DNA of 64,000 nt. Origin: Myxococcus xanthus (GTDB lineage Bacteria > Myxococcota > Myxococcia > Myxococcales > Myxococcaceae). Both the position numbers and the translations under genes were made by a program. Positions 36,594-44,981 of the stretch are shown piece after piece. The first letter of the stretch is position 1, and each line of letters starts with the position of its first letter. The DNA is taken from NCBI RefSeq assembly GCF_006402735.1, contig NZ_CP017174.1:2669001-2733000 (forward strand), in the 5' to 3' direction. The notes below the pieces were generated by a model, which was not told the origin of the DNA, did not search any database, and saw nothing but the letters and a program-made list of their open reading frames with translations.

Positions 36594-37091
36594 GGCCCCA
36601 ATCGCACCTGGGCGAGCGACATCACCTATATCTGGACGGCGGAGGGCCGGCTCTACCTGGCCGTCGTGCTCGACCTCTTCAGCCGCCGTGTCGTGGGATG
36701 GAGCATGGGCGAGGGAATCGACCGACACCTCGCGTTGGGCGCCCTCAACATGGCCCTCTCCGGGCGTGGAGCCCCTGCGATTCATCACTCCGACAGGGGC
36801 TGCCAATACGCCAGCGAGGACTACCGGGAGCGGCTGGCAGCGCACGGAGTCACCTGCTCGATGAGCCGCAAGGGCAACTGCTGGGACAATGCCGTCGTCG
36901 AAAGCTTCTTCAGCAGCTTGAAGATGGAGGTCGTCCACACGCGCAGCTTCCGGACGCGAGAAGATGCTCGACGAGCGCTGTTCGATTACCTTGAGGTGTT
37001 CTACAATCGAAAGCGTCGTCACTCCTCTCTCGGCTACATCAGCCCTGTGGAATACGAGCGAACGGCTGAGGTGCGAAGGCAGGCAGCGTAG
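36594..37091 (+). pseudogene. IS3-family OrfB, 3' part
   Basis: This 165-residue part carries the catalytic DDE: ASDITYIWTAEG (Asp), HHSDRGCQYAS (Asp) and NCWDNAVVESFFSSLK (Glu), ending in RRRHSSLGYISPVEYE. It has no start of its own and rejoins the 5' part in frame if the nested transposon is removed. Confidence 0.9.
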
Positions 37092-37103
37092 TCAACCTGT
37101 CCA

Positions 37104-37558
37104 CCGAAGCGGGTGATGCTCACTTCCATCAGGTATGCCATAGCCCAGGCCGTCTCTGGCAGCCAGCCCTTGCGCACGCAGCCCGCACGCAGGGACACAG
37201 CGTCCACCGTGCTGCCATTGCGCACGCCCACCTTCCGGTAGACGCTGCGCTCTACTTTGACGGGCCCCGCTTGTGTCTAGTAACTGGCTGGGTAGCGTCC
37301 GATTTGGGCAAAGAGGCGTCCGTCGACTTTGACGTGAGGCGCATCGATGTAGAGCCCTCGAAGCAACCTCCGCACCATATCGCGCTCCACCTCCGAGGCG
37401 TTGCTCGCCGCTCGCCGCTCCCATTCGGCGAAGTTCAGCGGCTTGCCGGAGCGAATCGCCGCCAAGCCCGCCTCCGACGCCCGTACCATCTTGCGCACTG
37501 CCTCTGCCGACTTCTCGGGTACTTCCACCGTCACCTTGACCATGAAGGCACCTCCCAT
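37104..37558 (-). pseudogene. Transposase remnant (ISKra4-like, N-terminal part)
   Basis: From the ATG at 37558 (or MVKV at 37543) the frame reads KVTVEVPEKSAEAVRKMV, GKPLNFAEWERRA and VRRLLRGLYIDAPHVKVDG, ending at a stop at 37277. Translation in a shifted view continues as GPVKVERSVYRKVG and then VRKGWLPETAWAMAYL up to the IS3 end. The layout fits an ISKra4-family transposase start with at least one frame break. The IS3 cuts it; the other part probably lies at 32260-32546. Confidence 0.5.
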
Positions 37559-37785
37559 GGCTCAATCCTCAGACACCCATCTCACTCCGCCGAGGCGCGA
37601 ATAATCGTCCCCTCGGCCCGCCGTCAGCTCTACCGACACTCAGTTCCAGAACCACACCCGTTCGAGCGCACTGGGGCATGACATCATGTGCTGATTAGGT
37701 CGGGTCTGCGTGCTGCCCAGCCACCTCAGTCAGTATGACTTGAGGCGGCTGAGGTGCCCGTCGCATGCTGGATTCTCTACCCGCA

Positions 37786-38208
37786 CTACGCCTTGACCAG
37801 CTCCAGCGGCTGGCCTTCGGGGACGTGCTTCATGGACACCGAGTTCATGCAGTAGCGCAGGCCGGTGGGCGGAGGGCCGTCGGGGAAGACGTGGCCCAGG
37901 TGCCCGTCGCAGCGCGCACAGCGGACCTCGGTGCGAATCATGCCGTGCGAGACGTCCTGGATTTCCGTCACCGCGTCGGACGCCACCGGCTGCGTGAAGG
38001 ACGGCCATCCCGTGCCGGACTCGAACTTCGTGCCCGCCTTGAACAGGGGATTGCCGCAGCCCGCGCACACGTAGGTGCCGGGCGTCTTCGTGCCCAGGAA
38101 GCACCCGGAGCCAGGCCGCTCGGTGCCGTGGCGGCGGAGGACTTCATACTCCTGGGGGCTCAAGCGCTTGCGCCATTCGTCGTCGCTGAGGGTGAGCTTG
38201 TCGACCAT
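37786..38208 (-). CDS. msrB: Peptide-methionine (R)-S-oxide reductase
   Basis: The 140-residue enzyme reduces R-methionine sulfoxide in proteins. Zinc ligands are seen as CAGCG and [10 protein letters not shown], the substrate segment as GTGWPSF, and the catalytic cysteine in RYCMNSVSM near the end. The ATG at 38208 follows AGGA; the frame is open 30 codons further. Length is typical. The 227 bases between it and the insertion-sequence region hold nothing recognisable. Confidence 0.95.
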   Translation of the reverse strand: MVDKLTLSDDEWRKRLSPQEYEVLRRHGTERPGSGCFLGTKTPGTYVCAGCGNPLFKAGTKFESGTGWPSFTQPVASDAVTEIQDVSHGMIRTEVRCARCDGHLGHVFPDGPPPTGLRYCMNSVSMKHVPEGQPLELVKA

Positions 38209-38417
38209 GCCTTCCTGCTCCTTGTCCGGGCCCGGACCGGGGCCCACGCGCACATCAGATGCGCATCCTGCCCCAGCGTCGCGCCTGGTGGGCAGCAAGG
38301 TGTGAGGGAGCTTGTCCGGCTCTTCGCTTCAGGGCCAGGCGCAATCCGGGAGGCGGCGGCGGGGCGCCGGGGTTCAACGGGAGTGGGAGGGGCGTCATGC
38401 CAAGTGAGGAGCGTGCA

Positions 38418-38834
38418 ATGCGGATTGGCGAGCTGATGACCAAGAACCTGGAGACCATCGAAGCGGGCGAGCCCATCCGGGCCGCGGCGCTGAGGATGCG
38501 CACGTGCAACATCGGCTCCCTGCCGGTGCTGGAGGGTGGGCAACTGGTGGGCATGCTGACGGACCGGGACATCGCGGTGCGGTCCGCGGCGCTGGGGCAG
38601 GACCCGAACACCACGCGCGTGCGCGAGGTGATGACGGCCACGGTCATCACCTGCGACGTGGACGCGACGCTCGAGGTGGCGGAAAAGGTGATGGAGGAGA
38701 AGATGGTGCGTCGCCTCGTGGTGGTGGACGGTGAGCGGCGGCCAGTGGGGCTCTTGAGCCTGGACGACCTGGCCACGGTGCCAGAGGAAGTCCTGCATGC
38801 GGGCGAGGTGCTGGAGCGGCTCCAGCAGGTCTGA
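38418..38834 (+). CDS. Protein of two CBS domains
   Basis: The 138-residue protein consists of a CBS pair: MRIGELMTKNLETIEAGEP with GSLPVLEGGQLVGMLTDRDI, then VREVMTATVITCDVDATL with RRLVVVDGERRPVGLLSLDDLA. Such free pairs bind adenine nucleotides and act as sensors. The start at 38418 has GAGGAG upstream; an ATG at 38397 also has a purine-rich site. It is divergent from msrB with about 200 bases between. Confidence 0.88.
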   Translation: MRIGELMTKNLETIEAGEPIRAAALRMRTCNIGSLPVLEGGQLVGMLTDRDIAVRSAALGQDPNTTRVREVMTATVITCDVDATLEVAEKVMEEKMVRRLVVVDGERRPVGLLSLDDLATVPEEVLHAGEVLERLQQV

Positions 38835-38885
38835 AGCGACGGGGCGCGAGCGGTGCGGTTCACCGCTCGCGCCCTGGTGTCACCC

Positions 38886-40088
38886 TCAGGCGTCCGGGGC
38901 CGGACGGCACGACGCGACGAGCTCCGCCGCGGCGTCCTCCCACGGGACGTCCCGCTGCGCGCCGTCCCGCTGCCGCAGGCGGACGTTGCCCGCGGCCACC
39001 TCCCGTGCGCCCGCCACCACCAGCCACGGGACGCCCGCCGCGTGGGCATCCAGGACCTTGCGGGACAGGGATTCACCCCGCCGGTCCACGCTGGCGCGGC
39101 AGCCTGCCTCCTGGAGCTTCGCGGCGAAGCGCTCGGCGTAGTCGCCCGCGCCTTCACCCACGGCGGCCACCACCACCTGCTGTGGCGCCAGCCAGGGCGG
39201 CAGCGCGCCGCCGTGGTGCTCCAGCAGGACGCCGATGAAGCGCTCCAGGCTGCCGAGCAGGGCGCGGTGAAGCATCACCGGACGGACGCGGGCCCCGGAG
39301 GCGTCGACGTAGTGGAGGTCGAAGCGCTCCGGCAGCACGAGGTCCAGCTGGATGGTGCCGCACTGCCACGCGCGTCCCAGCCGGTCCTTCAGGACGAACT
39401 CCAGCTTGGGCCCGTAGAAGGCGCCCTCGCCCGGCTGCATGTGGCAGTGGAGCCCCGCTTCCTTCGCGGCCAGGAGGAGCCAGGACTCGGCCTTGTCCCA
39501 GAGCTCATCGCGGCCCGCGCGCGACGCGGGCCGGCCGGAGAAGGCCACCTGGACGTCGTCGAAGCCGAAGCCCGCGTAGAAGTCCTTCAGCGAGCGGGCG
39601 AAGCGGACGACCTCCGGCACCACCTGCGGCTCGGCGCAGAAGATGTGGCCGTCATCCTGGGTGAACTGCCGCAGGCGGAACAGGCCGTGGAGCGCGCCGC
39701 CGGGCTCCGCGCGGTGCACCAGGCCGAACTCGCCCAGGCGCAGCGGCAGGTCGCGGTAGCTGGGCGCCATGCGCTGCACCAGCTCGATGTGGCCGGGGCA
39801 GCTCACCGGCTTCACGCCCAGGTGCCGCGCGCCGTCCTCCACCAGGAACATGTTCTCCCGGAAGTTGTCCCAGTGGCCGCTGCGCTCCCACAAGGGCTGT
39901 GCGTAGAGCTGTGGGGTGCGGACTTCCTGGTAGCCCTCGCGCCGCATGCGCTGGCGGACGTGCTCCTCCAGCAGCCGGTACAGCAGCAGCCCGCGCGGGT
40001 GCCAGAACACCATGCCGGGTGCCTCTTCCTGCAGGTGGAAGAGGTCCAGGCGCTGGCCCAGCGCGCGGTGGTCGTGTTCGTCGAGCAT
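38886..40088 (-). CDS. thrS-like: Compact threonyl-tRNA synthetase lacking TGS and editing domains
   Basis: The 400-residue protein matches only the catalytic and anticodon-binding parts of ThrRS (normally about 640 residues). Motif 2 is HRAEPGGALHGLFRLRQF (125-142), with FTQDDGHIF after it, and motif 3 includes HRALLGSLERF (274-284). The three zinc ligands C97, H148 and H274 are in place, so it is probably active but cannot edit Ser-tRNAThr. The cell must have a full-length thrS elsewhere or a separate editing protein. The leader holds a threonine-rich ORF and a hairpin. Possible roles are inducible synthesis or resistance to a ThrRS inhibitor. Confidence 0.88.
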   Translation of the reverse strand: MLDEHDHRALGQRLDLFHLQEEAPGMVFWHPRGLLLYRLLEEHVRQRMRREGYQEVRTPQLYAQPLWERSGHWDNFRENMFLVEDGARHLGVKPVSCPGHIELVQRMAPSYRDLPLRLGEFGLVHRAEPGGALHGLFRLRQFTQDDGHIFCAEPQVVPEVVRFARSLKDFYAGFGFDDVQVAFSGRPASRAGRDELWDKAESWLLLAAKEAGLHCHMQPGEGAFYGPKLEFVLKDRLGRAWQCGTIQLDLVLPERFDLHYVDASGARVRPVMLHRALLGSLERFIGVLLEHHGGALPPWLAPQQVVVAAVGEGAGDYAERFAAKLQEAGCRASVDRRGESLSRKVLDAHAAGVPWLVVAGAREVAAGNVRLRQRDGAQRDVPWEDAAAELVASCRPAPDA

Positions 40089-40140
40089 TGCTTCGTCTCC
40101 GATTCGGAAGGGTGAAACGCCATCCGGACGGAGCGCTGAG

Positions 40141-40193
40141 CGAGCGCACGGTTGCCCCGGCCGGAGAAGGCGGGGCAGGGAACCGTGCGTTCG
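40141..40193 (-). promoter_or_regulatory. Strong hairpin in the thrS-like leader
   Basis: CGAGCGCACGGTT (40141-40153) pairs over all 13 positions (one G-U) with AACCGTGCGTTCG (40181-40193). The helix continues with GCCCCG/CGGGGC after a 4-base bulge and closes on a 6-base loop. It begins six bases after the stop of the threonine-rich ORF and ends 53 bases before the synthetase start. There is no U-rich tail, so control could act on translation or on factor-dependent termination. Confidence 0.75.
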
Positions 40194-40198
40194 TCAGC

Positions 40199-40279
40199 TC
40201 ACCACGTGACGCGCACGGCTCCACGCCCGCCGAAGCGAGTCGTGGTGCCGGTGGTCGTGGTGGTGATGACGAAGCTCAC
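40199..40279 (-). CDS. Threonine-rich leader peptide (26 aa)
   Basis: A GTG-to-TGA frame of 26 codons contains nine threonines, at positions 6-10, 12-14 and 25; eight of nine consecutive residues (6-14) are Thr. This resembles the leader peptide of the enteric thr operon. It precedes the hairpin and the ThrRS-like gene. The predicted transcription start is within a base or two of the GTG, so it may be leaderless; there is no Shine-Dalgarno site. Threonine sensing is an inference. Confidence 0.7.
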   Translation of the reverse strand: MSFVITTTTTGTTTRFGGRGAVRVTW

Positions 40280-40286
40280 GGCGAAG

Positions 40287-40315
40287 AAGATGCGAGGGGC
40301 GCGGAGAATTGTCAA
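40287..40315 (-). promoter_or_regulatory. Promoter-like sequence before the threonine-rich leader
   Basis: On the minus strand a perfect -35 TTGACA (40315-40310) is followed after 17 bases by CATCTT (40292-40287), a poor -10. Start would be near 40280. It overlaps the space just after the OPT transporter stop at 40337. Confidence 0.5.
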
Positions 40316-40336
40316 CTCGGCCCCGTGCTGGTGTTG

Positions 40337-42199
40337 CTACGCCAACAGCGACGCGAGCCCGATGAGGCCGGCGATGAGGAAGAACAGCGACTCACCGGCG
40401 ATGAGGCCACCGCCCATGAGGGACATGGTGCTCATGTCCTCCGGAAGGGCCTCGCCTTCACCCGGGCTGCCACTCACCGCCGGCTCTCCACGCTTGGAGA
40501 ACGTGTTCCAGACGGACGTCACGATGCCGCCCGCGCCGAACCACAGCGACACCGGGAACGCCACGAAGCCGCCGAACGACGACGCGTAGGGACTGGGAAG
40601 CAGGATGGCGTCCACCGTCCAGCCGACGGCGAAGCCCTGGCGCGAACCCTTCACGTACTGCTGGTAGCGCGCGTTGCCTCGCACCACCTTGCGCAGCAGC
40701 TCGTAGACGAAGCCGATGGCCAGTCCGAGGAGCAGGGCATTCACGACGGCCTGCGACAGCGAGCCGAGGTCGCGGATGGCGCCCACCAGCTTGTACGTCA
40801 TCGCGGAGCCCCACTGGCCTACCTCGGCGTTGGGGTTGTCGAGCTGGTTGATGGTGAGCGCCGGGTAGGCGGTCATGAACACGCGCGCCAGGCCCACGCA
40901 CAGCAGCGCGCCCATGATGACGCCCAGCACCTGGTAGCGGAACTGGGTGACGCGGTTGGTGCCCAGGCGCCAGCCGGTGGAGCGGTCCTGCTGCATATCG
41001 CAGCCCACCGAAGTGGAGATGAGCAGGATGGTGGCGGCCATCATGCCCACCAGTGGGACGCGCAGGCCCATCATGGACATCATCAGCACGGAGATGACGA
41101 AGGCGCTGGAGATGGGGTTCTGGTCGGTGATGCCGAACGAGATGCCGTTGATGAGCACGAACAGCAGGGCGAGCAGCATGCCGAAGAGAAGCCAGCCGAC
41201 GGGCTGATTCAGCACCTGCGTGCCCACCAGCAGCGTCGCGCCGCCCCAGACACCCACCCAGGCCAGCAGCCGGGGGATGTTGACCTTCTTCCAGGACTCC
41301 TCCTCTTCGTCCTTCGCCGAGGCCCGTTCGCGGATGCGCTTCGCCGCCTGGACCGCCAGCAGCGACAGGTCCACCGCGGCCGCGCCGCAAATCATCCCGA
41401 GGCCGATGACGAAGCCGATTTTGCGGAACGGGTCCTGAGGGCCCAGCCACCCCATCTCACGCAGGGTGGGCACCAGCACCAAGCCGATGACGGCCATCAC
41501 GATGGCGGGCACGGTGATGCGGCTGCCGACAATCATGCCCGCGCCCAGCGTGGCCGCGCTGGTGCCGATGGAGGCGACGAAGGCCACCTTCTCCGTCATC
41601 CACGCCGCCAGGGCGCCCAGCAGGGTGCCGCCGCCCAGCTTGGAGATGGACGCCTTGAGCAGGCGCTTGTCCGTGAGGGCGCGCAGGATGTTGGCCACCG
41701 CCAGCCCGGACGGATAGTCGAGCTGGAGCTTGTCCACGAGCAGGGGCGTGTAGAGCATGCCCACGCCCACGGCGAACATGCCCACGCAGCCGACGAAGAG
41801 CATCAGTTGCCAGGCCGGAGGCATCTCCATGCCCAGCCACACCATGGACTGGATGAGCACGGACATGGCGCACAGCGAGGCCACTGACGCGGCCATCGTC
41901 TGCATGTAGTTGGCGCCGTGCTTGCCCTCCGCGCCGTACCCGTAGGTGACGGCGCTGCCGAGGATGCCGGCCAGCACCTGGCCGCCGACGAAGAAGCCCA
42001 CGCTGAAGTTCATGTACGAGGCGGCGATGCCGCCCAGGGGCCCCAGGACGAACAGGGCCACCGCGCTCAGCAGCAGGTGGTACTTCCACGTCCCCACGGG
42101 GGGCAGCCAGTGGAAGCGACGTTGGGAGGGCTCCGCGAGGGCGCCACCCGAGGACGGGGGAGGGGGCTCCGGGGGGAGCGAGGGGGCTGACAATGACAT
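40337..42199 (-). CDS. OPT-family oligopeptide or metal-chelate transporter
   Basis: The 620-residue membrane protein has about 14-16 hydrophobic segments and OPT-type features: GGIAASYMNFSVGFFVGGQ near residue 60, YPSGLAVANILRAL near 165, a large cytoplasmic loop rich in charge (AKRIRERASAKDEEEESWKK) and STSVGCDMQQDRSTGWRLG near 405. It probably moves peptides or metal complexes with protons. The start ATG at 42199 is chosen because it leads straight into the proline-rich N-terminus; no good ribosome site is seen. It is upstream of, and on the same strand as, the ThrRS-like gene. Confidence 0.88.
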   Translation of the reverse strand: MSLSAPSLPPEPPPPSSGGALAEPSQRRFHWLPPVGTWKYHLLLSAVALFVLGPLGGIAASYMNFSVGFFVGGQVLAGILGSAVTYGYGAEGKHGANYMQTMAASVASLCAMSVLIQSMVWLGMEMPPAWQLMLFVGCVGMFAVGVGMLYTPLLVDKLQLDYPSGLAVANILRALTDKRLLKASISKLGGGTLLGALAAWMTEKVAFVASIGTSAATLGAGMIVGSRITVPAIVMAVIGLVLVPTLREMGWLGPQDPFRKIGFVIGLGMICGAAAVDLSLLAVQAAKRIRERASAKDEEEESWKKVNIPRLLAWVGVWGGATLLVGTQVLNQPVGWLLFGMLLALLFVLINGISFGITDQNPISSAFVISVLMMSMMGLRVPLVGMMAATILLISTSVGCDMQQDRSTGWRLGTNRVTQFRYQVLGVIMGALLCVGLARVFMTAYPALTINQLDNPNAEVGQWGSAMTYKLVGAIRDLGSLSQAVVNALLLGLAIGFVYELLRKVVRGNARYQQYVKGSRQGFAVGWTVDAILLPSPYASSFGGFVAFPVSLWFGAGGIVTSVWNTFSKRGEPAVSGSPGEGEALPEDMSTMSLMGGGLIAGESLFFLIAGLIGLASLLA

Positions 42200-42333
42200 T
42201 CGGAGGCAGAGGGTACCGGCCTTCCACGCTCCTGTCACAACCTGGGCCGTCGGGTGAGGGGGACGGTCCGCCCGCTCGCCAGGACGTTGGAGAAACGCCG
42301 CACCGCGCGTGACGCGTGGCAACATCCGCCGCC

Positions 42334-43869
42334 ATGCGATTCACCCTGCACCGGGGCGTCAGCCTGGCCGTGCTCGCCTCGGCCCGGACGGAGGCCGACC
42401 ACCACGAGGACCTGGGCTGTAGCATCCAGGGCCCCACCGCGCGTCCTGTCCGCCGGGCCTTCCTCCCGCTGAAGCGGCACGTCGCCGCGCTGGGGCGCGA
42501 GGGCTCGCTGCACGATGCGGAGGCGCTGGTCCGCTGGCTGGAGGACACCCCCCGCTACGCCGCGCTGTGCGTGGGTAAGCAGCGGCGCATGGGCCGACGC
42601 GTGTTGCGTCCCGACGTGCTGTTCCCGGAGGCCACGCGACACCGGCCGCGCGTGCTGCACCTTCGCCAGGAGGAGCTGGGCCTGGATGTGCCCGTGCGTG
42701 CGTCCGAGTGGCCCGCCGTGGCGGACTTCTTCGCGGCGCTCGCGCGCGGCGCCACGCGCGCGGAGCTTCGGGCCTTCGCGGCGCTGCCCGTGCTGGCGGA
42801 GTTGGTGGCGGACCTGGGGCAGGCGGGCTGGCTCGTGCGCCATGAGGCGCCCGTGGAGGTGCCCGCGCCCGGCGCGCTCTTCGTGGGGCACAACACGGTG
42901 CTGGTCGCGGGCCGTGAGGGACGCGTGCTGGTGGACCCGTACTTCCGGCCCGAGGGCGCGGTGGACGCGCCGGGCTATCCGCCGATGCAGCCCCGTGACG
43001 TGGGGCGGGTGGACGCGGTGGTCATCACCCATTCACATGGGGACCACTTCCACCTGGGCTCGTTGCTGCAGTTGCCTCGCGACACGCGCATCTTCGTGCC
43101 GGCGGTGGCGCGTGAGAGCCTGTTCTCCACGGACTGTGCCCTGCGGCTGGCGCAGCTGGGCTTCACGCGGGTGGAGCCCCTGCGCTGGGGCGAGTCCCGG
43201 CTGGTCGGCGACGTCACCGTGAGCGCGCTGCCGTTCTACGGCGAGCAGCCCACGGATGGCGAAGGCCCGTACCCGGACCTCTTCAACGAGGGCAACGCGT
43301 GGCTGGTGCGGGCGCCCGATTTCTCCGCGGCGTTCTTCGCGGACTCGGGGCACGACGTGCGCGGGGACATGGCGGCGGTGTGCAGGCGAGTGCGCCGCGA
43401 GGCCCCGGTGAATGTGCTCTTCTGCGGCGTCCGAGGCTTCCGGCTGGCGCCCATCTTCTTCGGCTTCACCACGCTGGAGGCGTTCCTGGTCAACGTCCCT
43501 CGCGCGATGCTGAGGGCGCCGCAGCGGCTCATGGCCGGGCCGGAGGAGGCGCTGCGTTATGGCGCCTTGCTGGGCGCGCGCTACGTGGTGCCCTGTGCGG
43601 ATGGTGGGGCGCCCTGGTACTGGCGTGAGGGCATGGGACCTCGCTACGCGGGCTATCCCGGCGAGCCCGTGAGCGGCGCCAGCCACCTGGATGAGAACCC
43701 GGACGCGGACCCCTACCCGGAGCGGCTCGCCGAGGTCCGGCGGACGATGAAGGACGGTCCCAAGCCCCTGGTGCTGCGGCCGGGAGAGTCGCTGCGCTGG
43801 AAGGGGGCGCGGACGCCGGAGGTGGTGCGCCACCCCGGCTTCGTGTGGCCTTTCGGCGACGCGGCGTGA
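42334..43869 (+). CDS. Metallo-beta-lactamase-fold hydrolase
   Basis: The 511-residue protein has the metal motif THSHGDHFHLGSL (H233, H235, D237, H238), with an N-terminal extension of about 190 residues with no known domain and an UlaG-like arrangement after it (FFADSGHD, later VPCADGGAPWYW). Substrate unknown. The ATG at 42334 is close to the 3-codon-longer alternative. It diverges from the OPT gene. Confidence 0.78.
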   Translation: MRFTLHRGVSLAVLASARTEADHHEDLGCSIQGPTARPVRRAFLPLKRHVAALGREGSLHDAEALVRWLEDTPRYAALCVGKQRRMGRRVLRPDVLFPEATRHRPRVLHLRQEELGLDVPVRASEWPAVADFFAALARGATRAELRAFAALPVLAELVADLGQAGWLVRHEAPVEVPAPGALFVGHNTVLVAGREGRVLVDPYFRPEGAVDAPGYPPMQPRDVGRVDAVVITHSHGDHFHLGSLLQLPRDTRIFVPAVARESLFSTDCALRLAQLGFTRVEPLRWGESRLVGDVTVSALPFYGEQPTDGEGPYPDLFNEGNAWLVRAPDFSAAFFADSGHDVRGDMAAVCRRVRREAPVNVLFCGVRGFRLAPIFFGFTTLEAFLVNVPRAMLRAPQRLMAGPEEALRYGALLGARYVVPCADGGAPWYWREGMGPRYAGYPGEPVSGASHLDENPDADPYPERLAEVRRTMKDGPKPLVLRPGESLRWKGARTPEVVRHPGFVWPFGDAA

Positions 43870-43890
43870 CGTATCCGCCGCGCTCGGGAC

Positions 43891-44880
43891 TCAGCGCGCG
43901 GCGAGCCGGGCCCTGCCGCGCACGAGCTGCACCACGTACACCCCGGCGACCACCACGAGGCACACGGTGGCCAGCGTGAGGTACCTGCCGATGAGCTGGT
44001 GCTCGCCCCAGTTGTGGGGCATCCCCACGAGCTTGCTGGCGTCGCTCAGGCCCACGCCTTCCGTCTTGCCGAAGGGAATGGCGTTGAAGTCCTTCTTCGA
44101 CTTCCACCACGTGAGGAAGCCATCCACGAGCGACAGCGCGCCGAGCCCCAGGAAGCCCCAGCGCAGGGCCTGCTTGTGGAGGTAGCTGCCCGCCGGGGCA
44201 TAGATGGTCAACATCATCACCGTGCCCAGCACCATCATCCCGCCATCGCCGTTGAAGGTGATGAGCATGTCCACCGTTTGCGGCGACAGCAGCAGCGTGC
44301 CCACGGCTTGGAGCGCCAGCAGGCTCGCGCCGCAGGCCACCCACAGCCACTGACGGCGCTTCCACCCCCACCACGCCCACGCGCCCAGCACCGCGGAGAG
44401 CATCAGCGCGAGGACGTAGGAGCGGCCGAAGATGGCCGTCTTCCACAGCGTGGGGAACGCGGACCGGCCGCAGAACCAGGCCGTCATGGCGTGGCCCAGC
44501 TCATGGAACGGCATGGTGATGAGCCGGGCCGCGAAGGCGCTGAAGTTGCCGTTCAGCGCCACGTAGGACACCAGGAGTGCCACGGGGATGGCCCAGGTGC
44601 GCAGGCGGTGCTCGAACGCGGCCTCCTCGGCATCGCCGTCCCAGGCGGGCGTCTCCAGTGGCAGCACGTCCGGGCGCAGGTCGGGCGTCGCCAGCCATGC
44701 GGGGTCGACGAGCGGCGGCGGTTCCTCGGGCACCCCGGGCGCCACCGTGGAGGCTTCCTCGCGCTGCCGTGCCGCCCGGGCCTCCGCCTTGGCGTAGATG
44801 ATGCCGCAGCGGGGGCACTCCGGCCCGGCGGCGCGGGGGGACCGGCAGCGGGGGCATGCCTGGGGGGACGAGGCTTCCAC
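43891..44880 (-). CDS. Integral-membrane zinc-protease-like protein with a zinc ribbon
   Basis: The 329-residue protein begins with a double-cysteine ribbon (CPRCRSP, CPRCGIIYAKAEARA). A proline-rich linker and then five or six membrane segments follow. H126-E-L-G-H130 lies in a membrane segment (ITMPFHELGHAMTAWF), as in M50 site-2-type proteases, but the usual NPDG-like motif is not obvious. It converges with the metallo-hydrolase gene with 21 bases between. Protease activity is possible, not shown. Confidence 0.65.
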   Translation of the reverse strand: MEASSPQACPRCRSPRAAGPECPRCGIIYAKAEARAARQREEASTVAPGVPEEPPPLVDPAWLATPDLRPDVLPLETPAWDGDAEEAAFEHRLRTWAIPVALLVSYVALNGNFSAFAARLITMPFHELGHAMTAWFCGRSAFPTLWKTAIFGRSYVLALMLSAVLGAWAWWGWKRRQWLWVACGASLLALQAVGTLLLSPQTVDMLITFNGDGGMMVLGTVMMLTIYAPAGSYLHKQALRWGFLGLGALSLVDGFLTWWKSKKDFNAIPFGKTEGVGLSDASKLVGMPHNWGEHQLIGRYLTLATVCLVVVAGVYVVQLVRGRARLAAR

Positions 44881-44981
44881 GTCAGGCCCACTCTAGGGGG
44901 CCGCCGCGTCCGGCGAAAATCGGGGGTGGTACGGAGCGGGGTGGGCTTGACGGCCACGCCAGACTCACCCAAGAGCGCACC

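Larger units (their letters stand above)
32585..37103 (+). mobile_element. IS3-family element carrying a nested transposon
   Basis: TGGACA at 32585 and its complement TGTCCA ending at 37103 mark the ends, each bordered by CCG (32582-32584 and 37104-37106), a 3-bp target duplication as usual for IS3. Without the 3,297-bp nested insertion plus duplication it would be 1,222 bp, the normal IS3 size, with orfA and orfB. The target is a near-perfect 17-bp palindrome made of CCCGCTTC and GAAGCGGG halves. Confidence 0.85.

Noticed and set aside
40089..40336. T-box riboswitch before the ThrRS-like gene
   Set aside because: The conserved T-box sequence and its anti-terminator bulge are absent; the leader has a Thr-rich ORF instead.
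39899..41887. 662-codon plus-strand frame opposite the OPT transporter
   Set aside because: Histidine/glutamine-rich shadow of a protein with clear membrane segments on the other strand.
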